From Streptomyces tauricus (GTDB lineage: Bacteria > Actinomycetota > Actinomycetes > Streptomycetales > Streptomycetaceae), in assembly GCF_014650955.1 (NCBI RefSeq), contig NZ_BMVY01000014.1:124001-188000 (forward strand): 64,000 nt of DNA, read 5' to 3'. The position numbers and the translations under genes were made by a program. The notes below the pieces were generated by a model. The model made no database searches. It was not told where the DNA came from and was given only the letters and a program-made list of their open reading frames with translations. Position 1 is the stretch's first letter. Each line of letters opens with the position of its first letter. Positions 15,468-24,274 of this stretch are shown piece by piece.

Positions 15468-17720
15468 GTGGCAACGTTCCTCTACAAACTCGGCCGGCTC
15501 GCCTTCAGGCGACGGCACTTCGTCGTCCTGATATGGGTGGCGCTGCTGACGCTCGCAGGCGTCGGCGCGGCCTCCGCGCCCGCCGCGGGCACCACCTCCT
15601 TCTCCATCCCCGGCACCGAGGCGCAGAAGGCCTTCGACCTGCTGGAGCAGCGTTTCCCCGGCGCCAGCGCCGACGGAGCGACCGGGCGCATCGTCTTCAA
15701 GGCGCCCGAGGGCGAGAAGATGACGGACGCCGACAACAAGGCGACCGTCGCGAAGACCGTCAAGGCACTGGGCGACGGCTCCGAGGTCGTCTCCGTCACC
15801 GACCCGTACACGACGAACGCCGTGAGCAAGGACGGCACGGTCGCCTACACGTCGGTGCGGTACGACGTCCCCCGCATGGAACTCGCGGACTCGACCAGGG
15901 ACGCCCTGGAGGCGGCCGGGGAGAGCGCCCGGGACACCGGGCTGACCGTCGACGTCGGAGGCGACGCGCTGGAGGCCGGGGCGGAGATGGGGGCGACCGG
16001 CGAGGTCATCGGCCTCGCCCTCGCCGCGGTCGTCCTCGTCGTCACCCTGGGTTCGCTGGTCGCGGCCGGACTGCCGCTGCTGACGGCGATCATCGGCGTC
16101 GGCATCGGTGTCTCCACCATCACCGCGCTCGCCAACGCGCTCGACCTCGGCGACACCACCTCGACGCTCGCGCTGATGATCGGCCTCGCGGTCGGTATCG
16201 ACTACGCGCTGTTCATCGTCTCCCGCTACCGGGCGGAACTGGCCGAGGGCCGCGGTCGCGAGGAGGCGGCGGGCCGCGCGACCGGCACCGCAGGCTCGGC
16301 GGTCGTCTTCGCGGGTCTGACGGTCGTCATCGCGCTGGCGGGCCTCGCGGTCGTCAACGTCCCGATGCTCACCAAGATGGGCCTCGCCGCGGCGGGCACG
16401 GTCGTGGTCGCCGTCCTGATCGCGCTGACCATGATCCCGGCGATGCTCGGCTACGCGGGCGGCAAGATCCGCCCGGCGAACGAGAAGCGCAAGGACAAGG
16501 CCAAGGTCGAGGACAAGAACAAGGCCAAGGTCACCGGCAGCCCGAAGAAGCCGGCCAGGCCCAACATGGGTACGCGCTGGGCGAGCTTCGTCATCCGCCG
16601 CCCGGCGGCCGTACTGCTGCTCGGTGTGGTCGGTCTCGGCGTGATCGCCGTGCCGGCCACCCAGCTGGAACTGGGCCTGCCCGACGACGGCTCGCAGCCG
16701 ACGTCCACGACACAGCGCCGCGCGTACGACCTCCTCTCGGAGGGCTTCGGCCCCGGCTTCAACGGCCCCCTGATGATCGTGGTCGACGCGAAGAAGAGCG
16801 ACGACCCGACGGCCGCCTTCACGTCGGTGGCGGACGGCATCAAGGGCCTCAAGGACGTCGTGACGGTCACCCCGCCGACGCCCAACAAGGCGGGCGACAC
16901 CGCGACGATCACGGTGATCCCGGACTCCAAGCCGTCCTCGACGCAGACCGAGGACCTGGTCCACGCGATCCGCGGCCAGAGCGCCGACATCAAGGCGGAC
17001 ACGGACGCCGAGGTACTGGTCACCGGCACCACCGCGATGAACATCGACTTCTCGCAGAAGCTCAACGACGCCCTGGTCCCGTACCTGGCCCTGGTGGTGG
17101 GCCTGGCCTTCCTCCTCCTGATCGTGGTCTTCCGCTCGATCCTGGTCCCGCTCAAGGCGGCCCTCGGTTTCCTGCTCAGCGTGCTCGCCGCGCTCGGCGC
17201 GGTGGTCGCGGTCTTCCAGTGGGGCTGGCTGGCCGGACTGATCGGCGTCGAGGAGACCGGCCCGATCATGTCGATGATGCCGATCTTCATGGTGGGCGTG
17301 GTCTTCGGCCTGGCGATGGACTACGAGGTGTTCCTCGTGACGCGGATGCGGGAGGCGTACGTACACGGTGAGTCCCCGAGCCAGGCGGTGGTGACCGGCT
17401 TCCGGCACAGCGCCCGCGTCGTGGTCGCGGCGGCGATCATCATGATGGCGGTCTTCGGCGGATTCATCGGTGCGAGCGACTCCATGATCAAGATGATCGG
17501 CTTCGGGCTCGCGATCGCCGTCTTCTTCGACGCGTTCGTGGTCCGCATGGCGATCGTCCCGGCGGTCCTGGCCCTGCTGGGCAAGAAGGCCTGGTGGCTC
17601 CCGAGGTGGCTGGACCGCGCCCTGCCGAACGTGGACGTCGAGGGCGAGGGCCTGCGGGCACTCGACGACAACCGGCCCAAGGGCACGGCGGACGAGGACC
17701 GGGAACTGATCCCCGCCTGA
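15468..17720 (+). CDS. MMPL-family RND transporter
   Basis: 750-residue membrane transporter of the MMPL/RND family, probably exporting a lipid, pigment or drug using the proton gradient. It has the duplicated RND plan. One membrane helix near residues 19-37 is followed by an extracytoplasmic loop to about 175 and five helices to about 335. A Lys-rich cytoplasmic linker (about 338-365), a second leading helix, a second outer loop and five more helices follow. GLAVGIDYALFIVSRYR and VFGLAMDYEVFLVTRMRE are the two characteristic helix-4 motifs. The GTG at 15468 has GGGAG upstream. A perfect terminator lies 45 bases after the stop. Confidence 0.92.
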   Translation: MATFLYKLGRLAFRRRHFVVLIWVALLTLAGVGAASAPAAGTTSFSIPGTEAQKAFDLLEQRFPGASADGATGRIVFKAPEGEKMTDADNKATVAKTVKALGDGSEVVSVTDPYTTNAVSKDGTVAYTSVRYDVPRMELADSTRDALEAAGESARDTGLTVDVGGDALEAGAEMGATGEVIGLALAAVVLVVTLGSLVAAGLPLLTAIIGVGIGVSTITALANALDLGDTTSTLALMIGLAVGIDYALFIVSRYRAELAEGRGREEAAGRATGTAGSAVVFAGLTVVIALAGLAVVNVPMLTKMGLAAAGTVVVAVLIALTMIPAMLGYAGGKIRPANEKRKDKAKVEDKNKAKVTGSPKKPARPNMGTRWASFVIRRPAAVLLLGVVGLGVIAVPATQLELGLPDDGSQPTSTTQRRAYDLLSEGFGPGFNGPLMIVVDAKKSDDPTAAFTSVADGIKGLKDVVTVTPPTPNKAGDTATITVIPDSKPSSTQTEDLVHAIRGQSADIKADTDAEVLVTGTTAMNIDFSQKLNDALVPYLALVVGLAFLLLIVVFRSILVPLKAALGFLLSVLAALGAVVAVFQWGWLAGLIGVEETGPIMSMMPIFMVGVVFGLAMDYEVFLVTRMREAYVHGESPSQAVVTGFRHSARVVVAAAIIMMAVFGGFIGASDSMIKMIGFGLAIAVFFDAFVVRMAIVPAVLALLGKKAWWLPRWLDRALPNVDVEGEGLRALDDNRPKGTADEDRELIPA

Positions 17721-17764
17721 CCGCCTGACCGCCTGACCGCCGGCCGACGAGGTCGGCCATGACC

Positions 17765-17806
17765 AGCCGGTGAGGGGCCCGTGGGGACGGGCGCCCCTCA
17801 CCGGCT
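17765..17806 (+). terminator. Terminator after the MMPL gene
   Basis: Perfect 14-bp stem AGCCGGTGAGGGGC / GCCCCTCACCGGCT with a 14-base loop and a TTCCTCTCTC tail. Confidence 0.88.
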
Positions 17807-17823
17807 TCCTCTCTCACGAGGGC

Positions 17824-17919
17824 GGAACGTACGGACGGAAGGGGCCGTCACGGGAGCGGAACATACGAACGGAAGGGGCCGTCACGGGAGCGGAACGTAC
17901 GGACGGAAGGGGCCGTGCC
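17824..17919 (+). repeat. 34-bp tandem repeat, about 2.8 copies
   Basis: Units start at 17824, 17858 and 17892, each opening GGAACRTACGRACGGAAGGG; copies 1 and 2 differ at two positions and copy 3 is cut short. It lies just downstream of the MMPL terminator. With that terminator it fills most of the 326-base gap before the YbaK gene. Confidence 0.88.
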
Positions 17920-18046
17920 GGTACGTCGAGTCCGCCGCGTAGCCCTTCCCGACCCGCCTCACCAGGGCAGCAGGCAGCCGTATGCCCGGGGGCGGCGGAC
18001 TCGACGCACCGGCGCGGCCCCGCCCCCACCCACTAGCGTGCTGTTC

Positions 18047-18550
18047 ATGACCGCCGCCGAAGAACCAACCGCAGCCCACCCCCTGTTCGCCGACGCCGTG
18101 CGGAAGTTGGGTCTGGACGACCTGCTCCCGCGGATCCGCCGCTTCCCGGAGGCGACCCGCACCGCCGCCGAGGCCGCCGCGGCACTCGGCTGCGAACTCA
18201 GCGAGATCTGCAAGTCGTTGATCTTCGCCGCGGACGGCGTCCCGGTCCTCGTCCTCATGGACGGCTCCTCCCGCGTGGACGTCGAACTCGTCCAGCACGC
18301 GCTGGGCGCCGAGAAGGTCACCCGGGCGAGGGCGGATCTCGTACGGGAGACGACCGGGTACGCGATCGGCGGCGTGCCGCCCTTCGGGCACCGCAGCAAG
18401 ACCCGTGTCCTGGCCGACCGTTCGCTGCTGGACCACGACATCGTGTGGGCCGCCGCGGGCACCCCGTACTCCGTGTTCCCGATGGCCCCCAGGACCCTGA
18501 TCGACCACGCCGGCGGCACCCTCGTGGACGTCCGCGAGCAGACCGCGTGA
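18047..18550 (+). CDS. YbaK/EbsC-type aminoacyl-tRNA deacylase domain protein
   Basis: 167-residue single-domain protein of the YbaK/ProX fold, which hydrolyses wrongly charged aminoacyl-tRNAs. Seen: CELSEICKSLIF (with the conserved Lys), GAEKVTRA, TGYAIGGVPPFGH and VWAAAGTPYSVF, in the order typical of the family. The ATG at 18047 is preferred because TAGCGT sits seven bases upstream (leaderless). An in-frame start at 17915 would read through repeat DNA. Its stop overlaps the next gene's GTG, so the pair is coupled. Confidence 0.88.
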   Translation: MTAAEEPTAAHPLFADAVRKLGLDDLLPRIRRFPEATRTAAEAAAALGCELSEICKSLIFAADGVPVLVLMDGSSRVDVELVQHALGAEKVTRARADLVRETTGYAIGGVPPFGHRSKTRVLADRSLLDHDIVWAAAGTPYSVFPMAPRTLIDHAGGTLVDVREQTA

Positions 18551-19392
18551 CCCCGCTGGTCACCGCGGCCGTCCTGGTCGCGGCGGTCACCCACGCCGGC
18601 TGGAACGCGATAGCCCACCGGATCACCGACAAACTGGTCGGGTTCACGCTGATAGCGGGCGGGGGAGCGCTCATCGGCCTGGCGATGGTGCCGTTCGTGC
18701 CGTTCCCCGCCGCGAGGGCCTGGCCGTACCTGATCGCCTCGGCGGTCATCCATGTCGCGTACTACGTCCTCCTCATGCGGTCCTTCCGGCTGGGTGACTT
18801 CGGCCAGGCGTACCCCATCGCGCGCGGCACCGCGCCCCTGGTGGTCACGCTGCTCGCGGCCCTCTTCGCCCATGAGGTCCCCGACGGCTGGGCGGCCGCG
18901 GGCATCGCCGTGTCGTGCGCGGGGCTGACCGGGGTCGCCCTGTGGGGCCTGCGCGGCAACCGGCCGAACTGGGCGGCGATCGTCGCGGCACTGGCGACGG
19001 GCCTGACCATCGCGGCCTACACGGTGGTCGACGGCCTGGGCGTACGCGCCTCGGGATCCTCCCTCGGCTACATCGCCTGGCTGATGGCGGTGGAGGGGGT
19101 GGCCGTCCCAGCGTACGCGCTGTACCGCTGGCGAGGCGAACTCCTCCGCGTACTACGGCCGTTCGCCGGAGTCGGCCTCCTGGGCGCCGCCCTCTCGGTA
19201 GCCGCGTACGGCCTGGTCCTGTGGGCCCAGACCCGAGCGGAACTGGCCCCGGTCGCGGCCCTGCGCGAATCGTCGATCATCGTCGGCGCGGCCATAGGAG
19301 CGGTGTTCTTCAAGGAACGGTTCGGAGCACCACGCATCGCGGCGGCGGGCCTGCTGGTGATCGGCATAGGCCTGATGCTGCACGCGGGTTAG
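18547..19392 (+). CDS. EamA/DMT-superfamily transporter
   Basis: 281-residue membrane protein with about ten predicted helices in two EamA repeats of the drug/metabolite transporter superfamily. The first half begins VTAAVLVAAVTHAGWNAIAHR and the second ends RESSIIVGAAIGAVFFKERFG ... LLVIGIGLML, the usual final-helix pattern. Start at the GTG at 18547, overlapping the YbaK stop. Its TAG stop overlaps by two bases the TAA stop of the convergent hypothetical gene. Substrate unknown. Confidence 0.88.
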   Translation: MTPLVTAAVLVAAVTHAGWNAIAHRITDKLVGFTLIAGGGALIGLAMVPFVPFPAARAWPYLIASAVIHVAYYVLLMRSFRLGDFGQAYPIARGTAPLVVTLLAALFAHEVPDGWAAAGIAVSCAGLTGVALWGLRGNRPNWAAIVAALATGLTIAAYTVVDGLGVRASGSSLGYIAWLMAVEGVAVPAYALYRWRGELLRVLRPFAGVGLLGAALSVAAYGLVLWAQTRAELAPVAALRESSIIVGAAIGAVFFKERFGAPRIAAAGLLVIGIGLMLHAG

Positions 19393-20099
19393 AGCGTTCC
19401 TGCCAGCCAAGTACGCCATACATGCCGCGTGTTCGGGATTTCCGGACGATCGAGGAGCCGGAGTACGTAGCCGGCGTGCAGCCGCGCCGTGGGGTCCTCC
19501 GAGCCCCGGGCGTCGTGCAGCCTCTCGCGCAGCTCGTCCCCGTCCACGGCGCGGGCGACGCGCACGTACTCGCGGTCCTTGCACCGGTAGGCCCGCCGGA
19601 CCACCAGGTCGACCAGCTCGACGAGTTCCGTTCTCAGCTGCTGATCGTGATCGGTGGCGGCCAGGTCACGGATCAGGGCTTGTTTCACGCCCCAGCTCTT
19701 GGCGTGCTCGGTCCACTCCCGCGGATACCGGGCCTCCCACTCCAGGAAGAGCAACGCGAGGGGCAACCGAGGCCACGAACTGATGCTCCCGCGGGCGTAC
19801 GAGTACCCGCTCCCGCTCCCCAGCGCCCCCGGCGGACAACGGTCGATGGCCCTGGTGCGCGCCCGGTTCCTGACTGGGAACAGCAGCATCCTGGCGAGCG
19901 AAGGGCCCTGGTACATCCGGTCGAAAGCGGCCTCGACCTCCCTCTGCCCCCTGGCCTGACGGTCGAGCGCGGCGGAACGTACGACGGGATCCGGCGACAC
20001 CAGTCCATAAGCCCACGAGGAACGCTCGATCCACGCACGGTCGTTGCCAGTACCCGCCTCTGCTGTCTCCTTCACGGGCTTCTTCACGAGCCGGATCAT
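19389..20099 (-). CDS. Hypothetical protein, unknown function
   Basis: 236-residue soluble protein that I do not recognise. It starts MIRLVKKPVKETAEAG with a GGGAG site five bases before the ATG at 20099; longer in-frame starts upstream read through the divergent AraC region and look unreal. Mostly helical, rich in Arg, Trp and Leu, with no signal peptide, membrane segment or known catalytic motif (WEARYPREWTEHAKSWG, TELVELVDLVVRRAYRC). It converges on the EamA gene with overlapping stop codons. Confidence 0.6.
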   Translation of the reverse strand: MIRLVKKPVKETAEAGTGNDRAWIERSSWAYGLVSPDPVVRSAALDRQARGQREVEAAFDRMYQGPSLARMLLFPVRNRARTRAIDRCPPGALGSGSGYSYARGSISSWPRLPLALLFLEWEARYPREWTEHAKSWGVKQALIRDLAATDHDQQLRTELVELVDLVVRRAYRCKDREYVRVARAVDGDELRERLHDARGSEDPTARLHAGYVLRLLDRPEIPNTRHVWRTWLAGTL

Positions 20100-20208
20100 C
20101 TCCCGTGCGGTACGCGCCCAGCACTCCGTTTTTCGACACCGGCCACGCGGAGGAAGTGGCCGTCGCGCGGGCAACACCCACCGGAAACCTCTGTGATTGA
20201 CTGATTGC

Positions 20209-21060
20209 ATGCTGCATGAATCGGTCCTGCGGACCCTGGATCTGCCGGTGGCCGACCGGTTCGAGGCGTGGACGCAGCAGTTGGGGCACACGCACGCGCC
20301 CATGGACCTGGCCAGCGACCGCGCCGCGGACTACCGCGGGCACCAGCGCGTGATCGGGCTCGGCGACGTGACGGTGTGGCCGGCGACCTTCGACCACCTC
20401 GTCTTCCGCCGGACCCCGAAACTCGTCCGCCAGTCCGACCCGGAGGCCTTCCACCTCTCCCTGCTGCTGCGGGGCGAGGGCGAAGCGGCCTGGGGCAGAC
20501 AGCAAGCCGCGTACGGGATACGCGACTTCCACATCAACTGCTCCTCGCGGTCGTACGAGATCACCACCGGCCCCGACCCGGTCACCATCGTCGGGGTGGA
20601 GATACCGCGGACGCTCGTGGCCCTGCCGACGGGCCACGCCGATCAGGCGATCGGGCGCCGGATATCGGGACGCGAGGGGACCGGCGCGCTGCTCGCCCAG
20701 TTCCTCGTACAACTGGCCGCGGACACCAACCCGTACCGGCCCTCGGACGCGCCCCGGCTCGGCACGGTCGTCGCCGACCTGGTCACCGCGGTCTTCGCGC
20801 ACGCCGTGGACGAGGACATCCGGCTGCCGCCCGAGACCCACGACCGGACGCTGTCCCTGCGCGTCAAGGCGTACGTCCACCGGCACCTGGCGGACCCGGA
20901 GCTGACCCCGGCCCAAATCGCCGCCGCGCACCACATCTCACGCAGTCACCTGTACCGCCTCTTCCAGACCGAGAACGCCTCCGTCGCCGCCACCGCCTCC
21001 GGCTGCTTCGCGAGGCCGCAGGACTCACCAGTGATCCACCGGCGTCGTCCGGCGTCCGTC
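20209..21060 (+). pseudogene. AraC-family regulator truncated inside its DNA-binding domain
   Basis: The first 265 or so codons encode an AraC-binding-like sensor domain followed by the first helix-turn-helix of an AraC DNA-binding domain (LTPAQIAAAHHISRSHLYRLFQTE). Where the family continues with WIR...RLE and a second helix-turn-helix, the reading frame instead becomes TASGCFARPQDS and runs into the antisense of the neighbouring gene. The alternative frame briefly reads RLRLLREAAGLTSDP, a possible decayed remnant. About 60-80 codons are missing. Start at the ATG at 20209; a TTG at 20197 is also in frame. Confidence 0.7.
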
Positions 21061-21061
21061 G

Positions 21062-21487
21062 TCAGAACGTGTCGGCGAGGATTTGGTACGTCAGGAATGC
21101 GAAGGCCAGCGACGCGCTGCCATGCGCGAGGATCTCGCCCGTCTTGAGTCTGCCCGGTTGGAGGGAGGGCAGGGTCATGCTGGTCGGGGCCACCGGGTCG
21201 TACACCACCTCTGTGTGGTCGCCCTCGCCCGTGCCGCGGGGCGGGTGGGACATGCCCTCCCCCTCCGCTCTGACCTTCTCGCCGTTCGGGAGCGTGAAGG
21301 TCACCACGGGGAAGTACAGCAACTCGCCGTCCTCCGCCACCTTCGTGCGGAACCTCACCAGCTCCGCCGTCGTGCTGACACCGCGCCGCCTCAGCAGGCA
21401 GCGGATCAGCGTCATGGATGCGAAGAGCAGGCACAGGATGCCCGTGATCGACGCGACGAAGACGCCCCCCACCCGTTCGACCGTCAT
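21062..21487 (-). CDS. DUF3592-type membrane protein
   Basis: 141-residue membrane protein with a strong N-terminal helix (GGVFVASITGILCLLFASMTLI, about 7-28), a beta-rich outer domain (FPVVTFTLPNGEKVRAEGEG ... DHTEVVYDPVAP) typical of DUF3592, and a C-terminal hydrophobic segment. Start at the ATG at 21487, where TACCTT lies six bases upstream on the minus strand (leaderless). It is cut into from the other side by the broken AraC gene. Role unknown. Confidence 0.75.
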   Translation of the reverse strand: MTVERVGGVFVASITGILCLLFASMTLIRCLLRRRGVSTTAELVRFRTKVAEDGELLYFPVVTFTLPNGEKVRAEGEGMSHPPRGTGEGDHTEVVYDPVAPTSMTLPSLQPGRLKTGEILAHGSASLAFAFLTYQILADTF

Positions 21488-21540
21488 GTGCAGAAGGTAG
21501 CCGACCGTCCACCGGGAGGGCTCGTGAAATACGGGAGTTG

Positions 21541-22710
21541 CTACGCCTGCAGTGCCGCCCGTACCGCCCGTACCAGCCCCTGCGCCCGCGGGTCCGCCGT
21601 CACCGTCTTGCGGAAGCCGTTCGTCACGTAGCCGAACGCGATGCCCGACTCCGGGTCGGCGAAGCCCAGGGAGCCGCCTCGGCCCGGGTGGCCGAAGGAA
21701 CCGGGGGACAGGAACGGGGAGGCCGAGCCGTGGAGCATGTAGCCGAGGCCGAAGCGGGTGTTGATCACCAGGACGCGGTCCGGGCCGGCCGACTCCTCCG
21801 TGCGGGCCGCCGCCAGGGTCGACGCGGTGAACAGGCGCGTACCGCCGTCCACTTCGCCGATCAGGGACGCGTAGAAGCGGGCCAGCCCGTCCGCCGTCGC
21901 GATGCCGTTCGTCGCGGGGAGCGCCGCCGCCCGGTACGCCGGGTCGTTCTGGTCCGGGAACGGGGTGATCGCCGCGAAGGCCCGTCGGGTGAGGGACGCC
22001 GGATCCTCGTAGGCCTCCGTGACCGACCGCTTCGGGCGTGCCCGCAGGGCCCCGCCGCCGTTCTCCGGAGTCTCCACGCGGCCCACCCTGCCCACCCGGC
22101 CCGCCTCCCTCTCCGGCAGCCCGACCCACAGGTCAGCGCCCACGGGCCCCGCTGTCTCCCGCGCGATCCAGTCACCGATGCCGGCGCCCGTCACGCGTCG
22201 CAGCAGTTCGCCGACCAGCCAGCCGTACGTCAGCGCGTGGTAGCCGTGGTCCGTGCCGGGCTCCCACACCGGGGCCTGGCGGGCGACCGCCTCCGCGCCC
22301 CGCAGCGGGTCCAGCGACTCCTCAGGGGTGAGCGGGTGGTCCAGGACCGGCAGTCCGGCCCGGTGCGAGAGCACGTGCCGGACCAGTACCCGCTCCTTGC
22401 CCGCCGCCTTGAACTCCGGCCAGTACTCACCCACCGGCGCGTCCAGGTCCAGCAGCCCCCGCTGGTGGAGGAGGAGCAGCGCCGCCGCCGCTACGCCCTT
22501 GGTCGCCGAGCGCACGATCTGCGCGGTGCCGTGCTGCCAGGGATCACTGCCGTCGATGTCCCTCGTGCCCGCCCACAGGTCGACGACCTTGTGGCCGTCG
22601 CGGTACACGGTGACCGCCGCGCCCCGGTCCCCGAGCGTCTCGAAGTTCCGTACGAACGCCGCCTCGACCGGCTCGAAGCCCTCGGCCACTGTGCCGTTCA
22701 CCTTCACCAC
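21541..22710 (-). CDS. Serine hydrolase, class C beta-lactamase/esterase family
   Basis: 389-residue protein of the beta-lactamase-like serine hydrolase group (EstB type). The catalytic SxxK is SATK with Ser68, followed by LLLLHQRGLLDLDAPVGEYWPEF, HVLSHRAGLP, a Tyr in YHALTYGW and HPGRGGSLGFADPESGIAFGYV at the C-terminus. There is no signal peptide, so it is probably a cytoplasmic esterase or peptidase rather than a true beta-lactamase. The gap to the ATP-binding gene downstream of it is 25 bases on the opposite side. Start is the first of two adjacent GTG codons. Confidence 0.85.
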   Translation of the reverse strand: MVKVNGTVAEGFEPVEAAFVRNFETLGDRGAAVTVYRDGHKVVDLWAGTRDIDGSDPWQHGTAQIVRSATKGVAAAALLLLHQRGLLDLDAPVGEYWPEFKAAGKERVLVRHVLSHRAGLPVLDHPLTPEESLDPLRGAEAVARQAPVWEPGTDHGYHALTYGWLVGELLRRVTGAGIGDWIARETAGPVGADLWVGLPEREAGRVGRVGRVETPENGGGALRARPKRSVTEAYEDPASLTRRAFAAITPFPDQNDPAYRAAALPATNGIATADGLARFYASLIGEVDGGTRLFTASTLAAARTEESAGPDRVLVINTRFGLGYMLHGSASPFLSPGSFGHPGRGGSLGFADPESGIAFGYVTNGFRKTVTADPRAQGLVRAVRAALQA

Positions 22711-22735
22711 GTCCGTACCCTTCGCCGCGCGAGCG

Positions 22736-23524
22736 TCACGCGCCCATTGTCACCGAGCGCGGATCGAAGCCGAACGGCAGCTCCAGGCGGTGCTCGCGCA
22801 TCAGCTCGTCGTCCGAGAGCAGCTCGCCGGTCCGCCCGTCCGCCGCGATCACGCCCTCGCTGAGGATCAGGGCGCGGGGGCACAGTTCGAGGGCGTACGG
22901 CAGGTCGTGCGTGACCATCAGCACGGTCACGTCCAACGAGCGCAGGATGTCGGCGAGTTCGCGCCGCGAGGCCGGGTCGAGGTTGGACGACGGCTCGTCC
23001 AGGACGAGGATCTCCGGCTCCATCGCCAGTACGGTCGCGACGGCCACCCGGCGCCGCTGGCCGAAGGAGAGGTGGTGCGGCGGCCGGTCGGCGAAGGCCT
23101 CCATGCCGACCCGCTCCAGCGCCGTACGCACCCGGGCCTCCAGCTCGGGCCCCTTCAGACCGGCGGACGCGGGCCCGAAGGCCACGTCCTCACGCACACT
23201 CGGCATGAAGAGCTGGTCGTCCGGGTCCTGGAAGACGATGCCGACCTTCCGCCGGATCTCCGCCATGTGCTTCTTGCCGACGGGCAGCCCGGCGACCGTC
23301 ACCGTGCCGGCGCCGCCGGTCAGGATGCCGTTGAGGTGGAGTACGAGGGTCGTCTTGCCGGCACCGTTCGGGCCGAGCAGGGCCACGCGCTCGCCCCGGC
23401 CGACGGAGAAGTCCACCCCGAAGAGGGCCTGATGGCCGTCCGGGTAGGCGAAGGCCAGCCCAGCCACTTCAAGCGAGGGGGCGGGACGCGGGGGCACGGG
23501 AGAGGGCGAGGTCACAGGGTCCAT
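22736..23524 (-). CDS. cbiO: ECF transporter ATP-binding protein CbiO/NikO
   Basis: 262-residue ABC ATPase powering the metal importer. Walker A is GPNGAGKTT, the Q-loop is VFQDPDDQLF (the DDQLF form typical of CbiO), the signature is LSFGQRRR (Phe replaces the usual Gly), and Walker B is ILVLDEPSSNLD. Start placed at the ATG at 23524, overlapping the CbiQ stop by 13 bases; a GTG at 23515 giving a GTGA overlap, or an ATG at 23536, are alternatives. Third gene of cbiMN-Q-O. Confidence 0.9.
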   Translation of the reverse strand: MDPVTSPSPVPPRPAPSLEVAGLAFAYPDGHQALFGVDFSVGRGERVALLGPNGAGKTTLVLHLNGILTGGAGTVTVAGLPVGKKHMAEIRRKVGIVFQDPDDQLFMPSVREDVAFGPASAGLKGPELEARVRTALERVGMEAFADRPPHHLSFGQRRRVAVATVLAMEPEILVLDEPSSNLDPASRRELADILRSLDVTVLMVTHDLPYALELCPRALILSEGVIAADGRTGELLSDDELMREHRLELPFGFDPRSVTMGA

Positions 23525-24273
23525 CCCAGCAGACATACGACGAGCGCGGCGCACGGCAGGGCGAAGGCGTACGACCACTGCGCGCGCGACGCGGTCACCT
23601 CGTCGATGACGGGCATGGAACCGGTGTACCCCCGGCTGACCATGGCGAGGTGCACCCGCTCCCCGCGTTCGTAGGAGCGGATGAACAGGGCGCCGGCGGA
23701 CTTGGCGAGGACGCCCCAGGAACGGACGCCCCGGGCCTCGAAGCCGCGCGACTCCCGTGCGATCTTCATCCGCCGCATCTCGTCCGCGATGACGTCCCCG
23801 TACCGGATCATGAAGGACGCGATCTGTACGAGGAGGGGTGGCAGCCGCAGCCGCTGGAGGCCGAGGAGGAGTTCGCGCAGCTCGGTCGTCGAGGCGAGGA
23901 GCACGGACGCGGCGACGCCGAGGGTGCCCTTGGCCAGGACGTTCCAGGCGCCCCACAGGCCGTTCACGCTCAGGGAAAGACCGAGCACGTCCACCCGCTC
24001 ACCCTGCGCCACGAACGGCATCAGCACGGCGAAGGCCACGAACGGCACCTCGATCAGCAGCCGCTTCAGTACGAAGCCGGCCGGGACCCGGGCCGCGTAC
24101 GCCACGCACGCCAGCAGCAGCGCGTACAGCCCGAAGGTCCACATCGCCTCGCGCGGGGTCGAGACGACGACCAGCACGAAGGCGAAGACGGCGGCGAGCT
24201 TGGTGTGCGGCGGCAGGCCGTGCACGGGCGAGTGTCCGTGCCGGTAGAGCCGGTGCGCGTGGCCTGCCCCCAT
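23512..24273 (-). CDS. cbiQ: ECF transporter transmembrane protein CbiQ/NikQ
   Basis: 253-residue T-component of the energy-coupling-factor metal importer. It has an N-terminal amphipathic region (HSPVHGLPPHTKL), four to six membrane helices and the two Ala-Arg-Gly-type coupling motifs: ARESRGFEARG (about 166-176) and MVSRGYTGSMP near the end. It lies directly downstream of cbiMN, with one base between the genes, and overlaps cbiO. It should link the ATPase to the metal-binding membrane subunit. Confidence 0.9.
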   Translation of the reverse strand: MGAGHAHRLYRHGHSPVHGLPPHTKLAAVFAFVLVVVSTPREAMWTFGLYALLLACVAYAARVPAGFVLKRLLIEVPFVAFAVLMPFVAQGERVDVLGLSLSVNGLWGAWNVLAKGTLGVAASVLLASTTELRELLLGLQRLRLPPLLVQIASFMIRYGDVIADEMRRMKIARESRGFEARGVRSWGVLAKSAGALFIRSYERGERVHLAMVSRGYTGSMPVIDEVTASRAQWSYAFALPCAALVVCLLGWTL

Positions 24274-24274
24274 G

